Position numbers and translations under genes: made by a program | Notes under the pieces: generated by a model | What the model was told of the DNA's origin: nothing | What the model saw: only the letters and a program-made list of their open reading frames with translations | The model's database searches: none | Part shown: positions 53,262 through 62,618 of the stretch, piece after piece | Layout: each line of letters begins with the position of its first letter | How positions within the stretch are numbered: the stretch's first letter is position 1 | Assembly: GCA_947589185.1 (NCBI GenBank) | Contig: CANQCK010000008.1 | Location: forward strand, 1 to 64,000 | Length of the DNA: 64,000 nucleotides | Source: an uncultured Clostridia bacterium | GTDB taxonomy: Bacteria > Bacillota > Clostridia > Oscillospirales > Ruminococcaceae | Direction of reading: 5' to 3'

Positions 53262-54158
53262 GTGAATGTATTGTCTGCGGTATCTGAAGTCTTACAGGCA
53301 TTTGTAAGCGTTTTTAAATCTATAACGATCGTTGATTTAATAGATATGGCTATTTTATCCTATTTAATCTTCAAGGGAACACAAATAGTCAGAGAGACAA
53401 GAGCAGGACAGCTTGTTAAGGGAATAATTCTTATATTGCTGTGCTATTTAATAGCTTCACTTCTCGAATTGAAGACAATGACCTTTCTGCTTGAAAACTT
53501 CTTTAAGTGGGGATTTGTCGCACTGATAATAGTTTTCCAGCCGGAGCTGAGAAGAATTCTTGAAAAGATGGGACGTACAAACGTTGCGAATTTGTCATTT
53601 ATCAATTTAGATAATCAAGAGGGTCGTTCAGCATGGACAGAGTGTATAGATTCAATATGCGACTCAGCAGCCAATCTTTCAAAGACAAAGACGGGTGCAT
53701 TGATAGTTTGCGAAAGAAAGACAAAGCTCGGCGAGCAGGTTGCAAACGGAACAATACTTAATTGCAGACCAAGCGATGCGATTTTCGGGAACATATTTTT
53801 TCCGAATTCTCCGCTTCACGACGGAGCTGTTATAATAAGAGACGCTGAAATTTTAGCGGCAGGATGTTTTCTTCCAACGCCGCAGAAGGAAGAGTTTATC
53901 AATAAACAGCTTGGTTCAAGGCACAGAGCGGCAATCGGAATAAGTGAAGTATCCGATGCTATTGTAATTGTTGTTTCTGAGGAAACGGGAAACATTTCTG
54001 TTGCTGAGGAGGGTGAACTCACACGGGGATTTTCTAAAGAGAGCCTTAAAAGACTTCTGAAAAAACGCCTAATATCTGATGTATCTGAAAAGGACAAAGG
54101 CGGATTTGCAAAGAGGGTGAAGAAAAAATGGAAAAGCGTACAAAAAGAGCAAGGATAG
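53262..54158 (+). CDS. cdaA: diadenylate cyclase CdaA
   Basis: Makes the second messenger cyclic di-AMP from two ATP. The 298-residue protein has three N-terminal membrane segments (about 20-90) and a DisA_N catalytic domain (about 95-260) with DGA at 187-189 and RHR at 220-222. The start is GTG at 53262; a TTG 9 nt later is an alternative. Its 3' end overlaps cdaR by 31 nt. glmM, which often follows in Firmicutes, is not here. Confidence 0.93.
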   Translation: MNVLSAVSEVLQAFVSVFKSITIVDLIDMAILSYLIFKGTQIVRETRAGQLVKGIILILLCYLIASLLELKTMTFLLENFFKWGFVALIIVFQPELRRILEKMGRTNVANLSFINLDNQEGRSAWTECIDSICDSAANLSKTKTGALIVCERKTKLGEQVANGTILNCRPSDAIFGNIFFPNSPLHDGAVIIRDAEILAAGCFLPTPQKEEFINKQLGSRHRAAIGISEVSDAIVIVVSEETGNISVAEEGELTRGFSKESLKRLLKKRLISDVSEKDKGGFAKRVKKKWKSVQKEQG

Positions 54159-55399
54159 ATTTAGAGCACCTTTTTGATAATAAGCTGTTTTTAAGGATAT
54201 TTTCAGTTGTTATTGCTGTAATCATATGGATCGCGTTATCACTGACTCTTTACCCATCGATGTATAAAACCGTATCAAACATTCCGATTTCTGTTGATTT
54301 AACGGGAACCAAAGCCGAGCGTGAGGGATTATCGGTTGTAAAATACAATGTCAATCAGGTAAGTGCAACTATAAATGGAATGAGATATGAAATAGGAAAC
54401 TACTCAAGCGACGATCTTTATGCAACTGTTGACGCATCAAAGGTTGAAAAATCAGGAGAGTATGAGCTTGACGTCAGAATCCAGTCGAAGAATGACGATG
54501 AATTTTCGGTAGAAAATATAACTCCAAGCAAAGTTAAGGTAAGTCTTGACTATATAGAAACAGTGGAAAAAGATGTAACCGTTGATGCGACGGGTGTAAG
54601 TGCAAGCGAGGGCTTCACATTGACAGAGGCTTCTGTATCGCCTGATAAGGTTGAAATAAGAGGACCTAAGGATAAGATAAATAAGATAACAGATGTTAAG
54701 GTTAAGTTTGACGGAAAGCTTTCCTTATCAGAATCGTATACAGCGACATCTACTGATATAGTTTTGTATCAGAATGATAAAATCATAGATCAGTCTGATA
54801 TAACTCTGGGAACAGAGGAGTTTACAATAGACTTTTCTGTTTATATGAGGAAGACGCTTCCGTTCTCTATTGGAATACAAGGAGCACCGAACAATTTTGA
54901 CGAATCAGTAATAGAGTATTCAATGTCTGATGACAGCATAGATGTTTTGTCTCCAAACAACAATATTGAAGATGTTGTATCAAATCACCTGGGTTATTTG
55001 CAGTTAAGTGATATTCGGCCCGGAGCTAAATTTGATTTAGATGTTAAAACAGAAAGCGGTTTGATAAACGCTTCGGGAATCAGTACTGTATCAGTAAAGG
55101 TTAAAAATAATAATCTCAGCAAAAAGGTTATCTCGCTTAAAAGCTCTCAGATAAAGGTAATAAACAAGTCTGACGACAACAGAATTACAAAAAGAACCAA
55201 TCAGATAACAGATGTAACGATTTACGGACCGAAAAGGGTTCTTTCGTCAATGAAGGCGTCTGACTTTATCGCAGAGTTAGATTTAAAGGGAGAAACTTTG
55301 AGTGAAGGCTCATATACTAAATCTGTAATGATATATGCACCTGATAACGGTAAGGTGTGGGCTTATGGCTATTACGATATAACTATTGAGGTCAGTTAG
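54128..55399 (+). CDS. cdaR: CdaA regulator CdaR (YbbR-domain protein)
   Basis: A 423-residue membrane-anchored protein. One transmembrane span at about 20-42 is followed by several extracytoplasmic YbbR repeats (about 50-420). Each has a pattern like V-x-V-x-hTG...GYxhxxxxVxPxxVxIxGP (for example PDKVEIRGPKDKI). It binds CdaA and modulates c-di-AMP synthesis. It overlaps the end of cdaA, so translation is likely coupled. Confidence 0.88.
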   Translation: MEKRTKRARIDLEHLFDNKLFLRIFSVVIAVIIWIALSLTLYPSMYKTVSNIPISVDLTGTKAEREGLSVVKYNVNQVSATINGMRYEIGNYSSDDLYATVDASKVEKSGEYELDVRIQSKNDDEFSVENITPSKVKVSLDYIETVEKDVTVDATGVSASEGFTLTEASVSPDKVEIRGPKDKINKITDVKVKFDGKLSLSESYTATSTDIVLYQNDKIIDQSDITLGTEEFTIDFSVYMRKTLPFSIGIQGAPNNFDESVIEYSMSDDSIDVLSPNNNIEDVVSNHLGYLQLSDIRPGAKFDLDVKTESGLINASGISTVSVKVKNNNLSKKVISLKSSQIKVINKSDDNRITKRTNQITDVTIYGPKRVLSSMKASDFIAELDLKGETLSEGSYTKSVMIYAPDNGKVWAYGYYDITIEVS

Positions 55400-55476
55400 A
55401 AGATCAAAGCCATTGAAGATTTATGATGTTTAAAGCCGTAGGATTATGCAAGGGGCTTTGTTCCTATTGAATTTTT

Positions 55477-55506
55477 GGGTGGCATTAAAATGTCACCCTT
55501 TTTTAT
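55477..55506 (+). terminator. cdaA-cdaR terminator
   Basis: GGGTG (55477-55481 region) pairs with CACCC around CA/TG pairs, followed by a T-run. Confidence 0.7.
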
Positions 55507-55545
55507 AAATAAATATTGCAGTTTGTTTTAAGAAGGTGAAATGTT

Positions 55546-57123
55546 ATGCCTGTAATAATTTCGGGAATAAAAACGCCGATCGACGCAACTGAAGAGAATG
55601 TTATTTCAAAAGCAATAAAAATTGCTTCGCTAAAGAAAAGGGACGTGCGTAAAATTAAAATTCACAAGACTTCAATTGACGCAAGAGACAGGGATAACAT
55701 AAGATTTGTTCATTCGGTTTTCATACATCTTTTAGATACTAAGTGTGAAAAAGAGCTTTGCAAAAGGCTTAAATCTGCAATCTATTGTGAGGAGTTCGGA
55801 TTTTCACCGAAGCTTAAAAATGGTAATGAGAATAAAAGGGTTGCGGTAATAGGTTTTGGTCCGGCAGGAATGTTTTCGGCACTTGTTTTGGCTGAAAGCG
55901 GAATTAAGCCGATAGTTATAGAACGCGGAGAACAGATTGAAAAGCGTATTTCAACAGTTGATTCATTTATGAACGGAGGTGTCTTTAATGAGACATCAAA
56001 CATTCAGTTCGGAGAGGGAGGAGCAGGCACGTTTTCTGACGGCAAACTTACTTCACGAATTAAGGACAAGCTGTGCAGATATGTGCTTGAAAGATTTGTT
56101 GAATTCGGAGCACCTAAGGAAATACTAACGAAAGCTAAGGCTCATATAGGAACAGATAATCTGAGAAGCATTGTCAAAGCAATAAGAGAGCGTATTTTGT
56201 CTTTGGGCGGAGAGATATATTTTGAAACAAAGCTTGAGGATTTCACTTTCAGGAACGGAAAAATCAGCGAGATAAAAACAAACAGATTTTCTATTCAGGT
56301 TGACGATGTGATCCTTGCTGTCGGGCATTCGGCGAGAGACACTTTTGAACTTCTGGCGAGAAAGAATATTGTTCTTGAGCCAAAACCCTTTTCGGTAGGC
56401 GTAAGAATTGAACATAGACAGAGAGATGTAGATATAAGTCTTTACGGCGATAATGCGGGAAATCCGCTTCTGCCTAAGGGAGAGTATCAGCTTTCAAAGA
56501 GAGATAGGAGCGGCAGGGGAGTTTATACATTCTGTATGTGTCCGGGCGGATATGTCGTACCGGCTCAAAGTGAGGATAAAACAATAGTTACAAATGGTAT
56601 GAGCGAATTTTCAAGAAACGGAGAAAATGCAAACTCTGCTGTAGTTGTATCGGTAACACCAAAAGATTTCGGTGATAAGCCGCTTGACGGGATTTATTTT
56701 CAAAGGGAGATAGAAACCCGTGCATACAAGCTTGCCGGGGAGGATTATACTGCACCTGCTACAACGGTTGAGGGCTTTCTCAGCAGAAATCCGAGCATAA
56801 AATCGTCTATAAAAGGCACATACTCAAGAGGTCTGAAAGCGGCAGAACTAAGAGAATTGTTTCCGGTAATTGTTACAGATATGCTGGAAACGGGACTTAA
56901 TGATTTTTCAAGAAAGATGAAATGTTTTGGTTTTGGTGACGCACTTCTTACCGCACCTGAAACAAGAACCTCATCGCCTGTTCGCATAACAAGAACAGAC
57001 AGCTATTATTCTCTGAACTGCGAGAACCTTTTTCCCTGCGGAGAGGGAGCAGGCTATGCAGGAGGAATTATGAGTGCCGCTGTTGATGGAATAAAGGCTG
57101 CCGTACAGATTATTGAGAATTAA
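55546..57123 (+). CDS. FAD-dependent oxidoreductase (COG2509-like)
   Basis: A 525-residue flavoprotein. After an N-terminal ferredoxin-like segment (about 1-85), the dinucleotide site GFGPAGMFSALVLAESG lies near 102-118, followed by QFGEGGAGTFSDGKLTSRIKD. A C-terminal GEGAGYAGGIMSAAVDGIKAA closes the FAD site. The substrate is unknown; members of this group are often simply called FAD-dependent dehydrogenases. SD AAGGTG precedes the ATG. Confidence 0.85.
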   Translation: MPVIISGIKTPIDATEENVISKAIKIASLKKRDVRKIKIHKTSIDARDRDNIRFVHSVFIHLLDTKCEKELCKRLKSAIYCEEFGFSPKLKNGNENKRVAVIGFGPAGMFSALVLAESGIKPIVIERGEQIEKRISTVDSFMNGGVFNETSNIQFGEGGAGTFSDGKLTSRIKDKLCRYVLERFVEFGAPKEILTKAKAHIGTDNLRSIVKAIRERILSLGGEIYFETKLEDFTFRNGKISEIKTNRFSIQVDDVILAVGHSARDTFELLARKNIVLEPKPFSVGVRIEHRQRDVDISLYGDNAGNPLLPKGEYQLSKRDRSGRGVYTFCMCPGGYVVPAQSEDKTIVTNGMSEFSRNGENANSAVVVSVTPKDFGDKPLDGIYFQREIETRAYKLAGEDYTAPATTVEGFLSRNPSIKSSIKGTYSRGLKAAELRELFPVIVTDMLETGLNDFSRKMKCFGFGDALLTAPETRTSSPVRITRTDSYYSLNCENLFPCGEGAGYAGGIMSAAVDGIKAAVQIIEN

Positions 57124-57160
57124 GTAGATTTTCATACTGAAAGAAAGGGAGATTGACATA

Positions 57161-58687
57161 ATGTTTGCAAAAATAAACAGCATAGGTCTTTTAGGTATGA
57201 ACTCGTTCGGTGTTACCGTAGAGATTGAGGCGTCATACGGATTGCCTAAATTTGATATTGTCGGACAAGCCGACACTGTAGTAAGAGAAAGCCGTGAAAG
57301 AATAAAAAGTGCATTTCGCTCATGTAAGATGCCTTTTCCTGAGCAGGCAGTTACCGTAAATCTTGCTCCTGCTGATATAAGAAAAACGCAGTCGTCTTTT
57401 GATATGGCTATTTCTGTAGCAGTGCTTGTAGTGTCAGGTCATATAGGAGAGCCGGCAACAAGGGACAAAGCGTTTATAGGCGAGGTATCATTAGGCGGGG
57501 AGATAAGAGAAGTAAACGGAGTTCTTCCTATGGTTTTGTACGCACAGAAAATGGGTATAAAGGAGATATTCGTTCCAAAAAAGAACGCATTTGAGGCGTC
57601 TGTTGTTGAAGGCATAACCGTTTACGGAGTGAAAACGCTTAAGGAGCTTTTGTTTCACTTTATATCAACACCGTTAATTCCTGAAAAAAGATACATACCG
57701 AAAGATGTAGATTATTTTGACACGCTTGACTTTTCCGATGTAAGAGGTCAGGCGGGGGCTAAGAAAGCACTTGAGATCGCAGCTTGCGGCGGTCACAACG
57801 TTATGATGATAGGTTCACCGGGAAGCGGAAAGAGTATGCTTGCAAAAAGACTTCCTACCATTCTTCCCAAGATGACGTTTGAGGAGTCAATTGAAGCTAC
57901 AAATTTATATTCTGTAGCAGGTGTTTTGAATCCTGACACTCCGCTTATTACAAAGCGGCCTTTTAGAAGTCCACATCATACGATCTCACAAGCAGGTTTG
58001 ACAGGCGGAGGAGCTATACCTAAGCCCGGAGAAATATCTCTTTCGCATAACGGTCTTTTATTTTTGGACGAGCTTGCCGAATTTGACAGGAGAACCTTAG
58101 AAGCTCTGCGTCAACCCTTAGAGGACGGTGTTGTAACTATTTCAAGAGCGTGGGGAAATATTACTTATCCGTGTTCTGTAATGCTGGTTGCCGCTATGAA
58201 CCCCTGTCCGTGCGGATATTACGGACACCCTACAAGAAAATGTATATGCACGCCAAGTCAGGTGGCGAAGTATCTCTCAAAGATTTCGGGACCGTTAATT
58301 GACAGGTTTGATATACATCTTGAAGTTGCTCCTGTTGAGTATGAAAGCATTTCTTCAAAAGAGAAGTCGGAGACCTCATCGCAAATCAGAGAGCGTGTTT
58401 TTGAGGCAAGAGAAATACAGAACAGAAGATTCAGAAACACAAAAATCACCTGTAATGCAAATATTACATCAGATATTCTTCATGAAGTTTGCCAAATGAC
58501 AGACGATGCTAACACTATGCTTAAAAGCGTATTTGAAAGGTTGGGTTTATCCGCTCGTGCATACGATAAAATTGTTAAGGTATCTAGAACCATTGCGGAT
58601 ATGGACAAGAGCGATATTATTCAAAAATCACATATTGCACAGGCTGTTCAGTACAGAAGTCTTGACAGAAAATATTGGCAGCGTTGA
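57161..58687 (+). CDS. yifB: YifB/ComM family AAA+ ATPase
   Basis: A 508-residue Mg-chelatase-like AAA+ ATPase. The N-terminal Lon-like ChlI domain (about 1-180) precedes the ATPase, with Walker A GSPGSGKS at 218-225, Walker B LFLDELAEF and the C-terminal Mg_chelatase_C region. The ComM group acts as a helicase in natural transformation; the role here is not fixed. Its TGA stop is directly followed by repeat array E. SD AAAGGGAG. Confidence 0.9.
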   Translation: MFAKINSIGLLGMNSFGVTVEIEASYGLPKFDIVGQADTVVRESRERIKSAFRSCKMPFPEQAVTVNLAPADIRKTQSSFDMAISVAVLVVSGHIGEPATRDKAFIGEVSLGGEIREVNGVLPMVLYAQKMGIKEIFVPKKNAFEASVVEGITVYGVKTLKELLFHFISTPLIPEKRYIPKDVDYFDTLDFSDVRGQAGAKKALEIAACGGHNVMMIGSPGSGKSMLAKRLPTILPKMTFEESIEATNLYSVAGVLNPDTPLITKRPFRSPHHTISQAGLTGGGAIPKPGEISLSHNGLLFLDELAEFDRRTLEALRQPLEDGVVTISRAWGNITYPCSVMLVAAMNPCPCGYYGHPTRKCICTPSQVAKYLSKISGPLIDRFDIHLEVAPVEYESISSKEKSETSSQIRERVFEAREIQNRRFRNTKITCNANITSDILHEVCQMTDDANTMLKSVFERLGLSARAYDKIVKVSRTIADMDKSDIIQKSHIAQAVQYRSLDRKYWQR

Positions 58688-58981
58688 CCGGCAAGCCGCC
58701 GGAGGCTCCGCTGCCTTTGGAAAGTTTTCAGAGCGTGTTTACTTTGCACAACGGCAGGCTAATACTTTGTTGCAAAAGGAAAGGAAGTTGGTATGGTGAG
58801 CGGCGAGCCGCCGGAGGTACTGCTGCCTTTGGAAAGTTTTCAGAGCGTGTTTACTTTGCATAACGGCAGACTAATACTTTGTTCAAAAGGAATGGAAGTT
58901 GGTATGTTGACCGGCGAGCCGCCGGAGGTACTGCTGCCTTTGGAAAGTTTTCAGAATGTGTTTACTTTGCACAACGGCAGC
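58688..58981 (+). repeat. tandem GC-hairpin repeat array E (111-112-bp period, about 2.6 units)
   Basis: Units start at 58688, 58800 and 58911. Each opens with the GC hairpin (CCGGC-AAG/GAG-CCGCCGG) and has GCTGCCTTTGGAAAG paired with a downstream CAACGGCAG or ATAACGGCAG. The first unit begins at the base after the yifB stop codon TGA (58685-58687). The last unit ends at the second stem. Units 2 and 3 are nearly identical. Confidence 0.8.
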
Positions 58982-59078
58982 GGCGTTAAAAGCGCAAAAA
59001 TTTTAATAGGCAAAAAGGTTGTATATCAGAATATTAATGGATAGCATTAAGCAGGCATAGATGTGTTAAAAGATAAAC

Positions 59079-59104
59079 AGCGTTCGGAATTTTTTCCGAA
59101 CGCT
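59079..59104 (+). terminator. terminator before lon
   Basis: AGCGTTCGGAA (59079-59089) pairs with TTCCGAACGCT (59094-59104). The T-run is short (TTT). Confidence 0.65.
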
Positions 59105-59246
59105 TTCCCTGACTCTTGAAGGTATATTATATGAATTTAATTCCTGTTGCAAAAAAATGCGAGTTATGTTAGAATAACCTTAATCGAACAATGCTTTTTA
59201 CACACATAGTATATATAAATATTAAAGAAAGGAACATACATACGCG

Positions 59247-61667
59247 ATGAGTGAGGAAATTAAAACGACAAGCAGTAAAAATATACAGATACTTCCCTGT
59301 GTTGCAATGAGGGATATAGTTTTGTTCCCTAATATGGTAATGCATTTTGATGTTGCACGCACAAGGTCTGTACTTGCACTTAAAGAGGCACTTGATAATG
59401 ACAGAATGGTATTTTTAACTACTCAAAAAGATTTGATCGTTGATAAACCTGAGTTTGGCGATCTATTTAAAATCGGTGTAATAGCTGAAATAAAGCAGAT
59501 TATCAAAACTCCTGAGGGATTTTCAAGAGTTCTGGTTGAAGGACGTTATAAAGCAAAGGCACAAAATGTTTATCTTGGGGAAAACAATTATCTTGAGGCA
59601 GAGGTCAAAAAACTTCCTACCTATTCACGCGAGAAAATGGACGAATATGAGCTTCAGGCGGTAATGCGTGAGATCAAGCGTACATTCAGAGAGTATGCAG
59701 AAAATGTTCCGAGAATGCCCAAGGAGATTATAGCGTCGGTATATTCAGCACAGACTCCTAAGGACTTATTTGAATCAATAGTATTCAATATAGCTTTGTC
59801 GACGGAGTATAAGCAGTCGCTTTTAGAAATAAAAACCGTCGGCGATAAGCTGGCTAATCTTATTACTATATTGTCAAGCGAGCTTGAGGTTTTGTCAATT
59901 GAAAAGGAAATTCAGTCTCAGGTTTCTCAGAACATAGAAGAGAATCAAAAGGAATATTACCTGAGAGAACAGCTAAAGGTTATACGCTCTGAACTCGGAG
60001 AGGATTCGTCAGAGGACGATATTGAACTTTATACAAACAAAATATATGAGCTGAGACTTTCAAAAGATAATGAGGATAAGCTGTTAAGTGAAGTCAGAAG
60101 ACTTGAAAAAATGCCGTCAGGCTCTCAGGAGGCTGTTGTTATAAGAACATATCTTGATACTTGTATAGCACTTCCGTGGAACAAGTCTACTGAGGACACG
60201 GCAAATATTGAAAAGGCAAGAAAGATTCTGGACGACGACCATTACGGACTAAAAAAGGTAAAAGAAAGAATACTTGAGATATTGTCTGTAAAGGCACTTA
60301 ACCCTGATATAAAGGGGCAGATAATATGTCTTGCAGGTCCTCCGGGAGTTGGTAAAACTTCAATAGGAAAATCAATTGCCCGTGCACTCGGACGGCAGTA
60401 TGTGAGGGTTTCGCTCGGAGGAGTAAAAGACGAATCTGATATAAGAGGACATAGAAAAACCTATGTCGGTGCAATGCCGGGAAGAATTATAACTGCACTC
60501 AAACAGGCTGGAACAAACAATCCTGTAATGCTTCTTGATGAGATTGATAAAATGAGCAATGATTTCAGAGGCGATCCGTCTTCTGCAATGCTCGAGGTTT
60601 TAGACAGCGAACAGAATAAGGAGTTTAGAGACCACTATATTGAAATGCCGTTTGATTTGTCTAATGTATTGTTTATTACTACGGCTAATAACCTCAACAC
60701 CATTCAGGCACCTTTGCTTGACAGAATGGAGGTAATTGAGCTTTCAAGCTATACAAGAGAGGAAAAATTCAATATTGCAAAGCGTCATCTTATACCGAAA
60801 CAGCTAAAGGCAAACGGAATGAAGTCAACACAGATGAAAATTGCCGATGACTGCATTTATACACTTGTTGACAGCTATACCAGAGAAGCAGGTGTCAGAA
60901 AACTCGAGAGATGTATAGCTTCACTTTGCAGAAAGGCTGCAAAAGAAATTGTGGAAAACGACGTTAAAAAGGTCACATTTAAAGAAAGCAATATCGAGAA
61001 ATATTTGGGTGTGAAGAAATATCTTCCTGACCTTGTTGCTAAGGACAGCGAGGTAGGTCTTGTAAACGGTCTTGCGTGGACGGCAGTAGGCGGAGTTACT
61101 ATGCCTATGGAGGTTCTTGTTCTTGACGGAAAGGGAGAGATAACTCTTACCGGCTCGCTCGGAGACGTTATGAAAGAAAGTGCTAAGATTGCTGTTAGCT
61201 ATTGCAGAAGTATCGCTGAAAAATTCAATATTGATAAGGAATTTTATAAAAACAAGGATCTACATATTCACGCACCGGAGGGAGCAGTGCCAAAGGACGG
61301 TCCTTCGGCAGGAGTTACTATGGTAACGGCTATGGTTTCTGCACTTTCGGGCACACCTGTTAAAAGCTCTGTCGCGATGACGGGTGAGATCACTCTGAGG
61401 GGAAAGGTTTTGCCAATCGGGGGTTTAAGAGAAAAGTCTATGGCGGCTTATAAAGCAGGAATCAAGACAATAGTAATCCCATATGACAACAAGGCGGATA
61501 TTGAGGAAATAGACGAGGCAGTTAAATCATCTGTTGAAATTGTTCTTGCAAAGAATATAAGCGATGTGCTTGAGACTGCACTTGATTTTACACAGAGTGA
61601 TGATGAAATTCCGCTTGGTATAATTGCAGGTGAAACATCACAAGAAAGTATTACTGCTGCGGTTTAG
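59247..61667 (+). CDS. lon: ATP-dependent Lon protease
   Basis: An 806-residue AAA+ serine protease that degrades misfolded and regulatory proteins. The N-terminal substrate-binding domain (about 15-210) is followed by a coiled coil, the ATPase with Walker A GPPGVGKT (364-371) and Walker B VMLLDEIDK, and the protease domain with catalytic Ser687 in PKDGPSAGVTM and Lys in a later RGKVLPIGGLREK. SD AAAGGA is 12 nt before the ATG. It is followed by engB in the usual lon-engB arrangement. Confidence 0.96.
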   Translation: MSEEIKTTSSKNIQILPCVAMRDIVLFPNMVMHFDVARTRSVLALKEALDNDRMVFLTTQKDLIVDKPEFGDLFKIGVIAEIKQIIKTPEGFSRVLVEGRYKAKAQNVYLGENNYLEAEVKKLPTYSREKMDEYELQAVMREIKRTFREYAENVPRMPKEIIASVYSAQTPKDLFESIVFNIALSTEYKQSLLEIKTVGDKLANLITILSSELEVLSIEKEIQSQVSQNIEENQKEYYLREQLKVIRSELGEDSSEDDIELYTNKIYELRLSKDNEDKLLSEVRRLEKMPSGSQEAVVIRTYLDTCIALPWNKSTEDTANIEKARKILDDDHYGLKKVKERILEILSVKALNPDIKGQIICLAGPPGVGKTSIGKSIARALGRQYVRVSLGGVKDESDIRGHRKTYVGAMPGRIITALKQAGTNNPVMLLDEIDKMSNDFRGDPSSAMLEVLDSEQNKEFRDHYIEMPFDLSNVLFITTANNLNTIQAPLLDRMEVIELSSYTREEKFNIAKRHLIPKQLKANGMKSTQMKIADDCIYTLVDSYTREAGVRKLERCIASLCRKAAKEIVENDVKKVTFKESNIEKYLGVKKYLPDLVAKDSEVGLVNGLAWTAVGGVTMPMEVLVLDGKGEITLTGSLGDVMKESAKIAVSYCRSIAEKFNIDKEFYKNKDLHIHAPEGAVPKDGPSAGVTMVTAMVSALSGTPVKSSVAMTGEITLRGKVLPIGGLREKSMAAYKAGIKTIVIPYDNKADIEEIDEAVKSSVEIVLAKNISDVLETALDFTQSDDEIPLGIIAGETSQESITAAV

Positions 61668-61696
61668 TATTAAGGCTCAAGACAGAAAATGACAAA

Positions 61697-61729
61697 AGGA
61701 GGAATGCCCAAAAGGGCATAATTACAGAC
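61697..61729 (+). promoter_or_regulatory. SD followed by hairpin before the engB start
   Basis: AGGAGG (61697-61702) is 27 nt from the TTG at 61730. Between them ATGCCC (61704-61709) pairs perfectly with GGGCAT (61714-61719), leaving 10 nt after the stem. A mini-ORF from 61704 would be five codons long. Confidence 0.6.
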
Positions 61730-62317
61730 TTGAATTTTAACAATGTAGAATTTAAAACTTCATACGGCAGGCTTGACCAGATACCGAAAGCAGAGCGAAT
61801 AGAAATTGCTTTTTCCGGTCGTTCAAACGTCGGGAAGTCATCTCTGATAAATAAAATTTTCAATCGTAAACAGTTGGCAAAGGTAAGCTCTATGCCCGGA
61901 AAAACGGTTACTATAAACTTTTTCAGCTTTGAGAATATTTATATTGTCGATTTACCGGGTTACGGTTATGCTAAGGTTTCAAAGGGTGAAAAGAACAGAT
62001 GGGCAAGTTTGATAGAGGGGTATTTGAATGATAAATCAAGAAGACTTGATTTAATTTTCCAGCTTGTTGATATGCGTCATCCACCCTCAAAAGACGACCT
62101 TCTTATGATAGATTTTATGGTTGAAAACGAGCTGCCTTTTGTTATCGTACTCACAAAGGCTGACAAACTCAAGCCAACAGCGAGAAAGCTTAGACTGGAG
62201 GCTTTCAAGAACGAGATACCTTACTTTGATGAAATAACTGTTATACCTTGCTCTGCACAGACAGGGGAGGGTATTGACAGGATAAAAGAGATAATTGAAG
62301 AAGTAAGCGATAATTAA
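61730..62317 (+). CDS. engB: ribosome biogenesis GTPase EngB (YsxC/YihA)
   Basis: A 195-residue essential GTPase in late 50S assembly. The G1 motif GRSNVGKSSLI, G3 DLPGYG and G4 TKADKL are intact. The frame opens at a TTG at 61730 (family-like NFNNVEFKTSYGRL). The SD lies 27 nt upstream beyond a hairpin (see 61697). It follows lon by 62 bp. Confidence 0.93.
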   Translation: MNFNNVEFKTSYGRLDQIPKAERIEIAFSGRSNVGKSSLINKIFNRKQLAKVSSMPGKTVTINFFSFENIYIVDLPGYGYAKVSKGEKNRWASLIEGYLNDKSRRLDLIFQLVDMRHPPSKDDLLMIDFMVENELPFVIVLTKADKLKPTARKLRLEAFKNEIPYFDEITVIPCSAQTGEGIDRIKEIIEEVSDN

Positions 62318-62394
62318 CTATTTATTTTAAAGTAATTAGTTTTGCTATATTTTAGTCAAAATCTGAAATTTATAAGGAAGGATTATTCGTTTTA

Positions 62395-62559
62395 ATGAAA
62401 ATACTTTTTTTAATTGCAATTATTATTGTTTTAATTTGTATTTTATTAGAACAATTAACTCGTGCAAAAAAAGACGGCTTAGACAGGCTTGAAATCATAG
62501 GATTATCTCTGTCAGTTATAGGAATTGTAATAGTACTAATTTCATCTTTCTTTATATAG
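62395..62559 (+). CDS. 54-residue membrane protein
   Basis: A small protein not recognised. Residues 1-18 form one hydrophobic span, a short charged loop follows (EQLTRAKKDGLDRLE), and residues about 35-54 form a second span. GGAAGG lies 13 nt before the ATG. It sits between engB and yerC with a downstream hairpin (62591-62618), so it may be a separate small gene. Confidence 0.5.
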   Translation: MKILFLIAIIIVLICILLEQLTRAKKDGLDRLEIIGLSLSVIGIVIVLISSFFI

Positions 62560-62590
62560 AATCTAAATGAAATAAATGTTTATTAATCCG

Positions 62591-62618
62591 ACCGCTTAAG
62601 CAGAAATGCTTTGGCGGT
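62591..62618 (+). terminator. possible terminator after the small membrane protein
   Basis: ACCGC (62591-62595) with GCGGT (62614-62618) surrounds an inner AGCA/TGCT stem. The T-rich tail is weak. Confidence 0.45.

Noticed and set aside
3521-58981. CRISPR array
   Set aside because: The repeats are 96-112 bp, the intervening sequence is repeated too, and no cas gene is present.
58675-59044. Two open frames over repeat array E
   Set aside because: They repeat with the 111-112-bp unit and have no domain; noncoding repeats explain them.
3853-61721. Mini-ORFs right after the SDs as true leader peptides
   Set aside because: Their SD-to-ATG spacing is 0-1 nt, too short for normal initiation, and the gene at 2522 has no ATG there; the hairpin explanation fits all four cases better.
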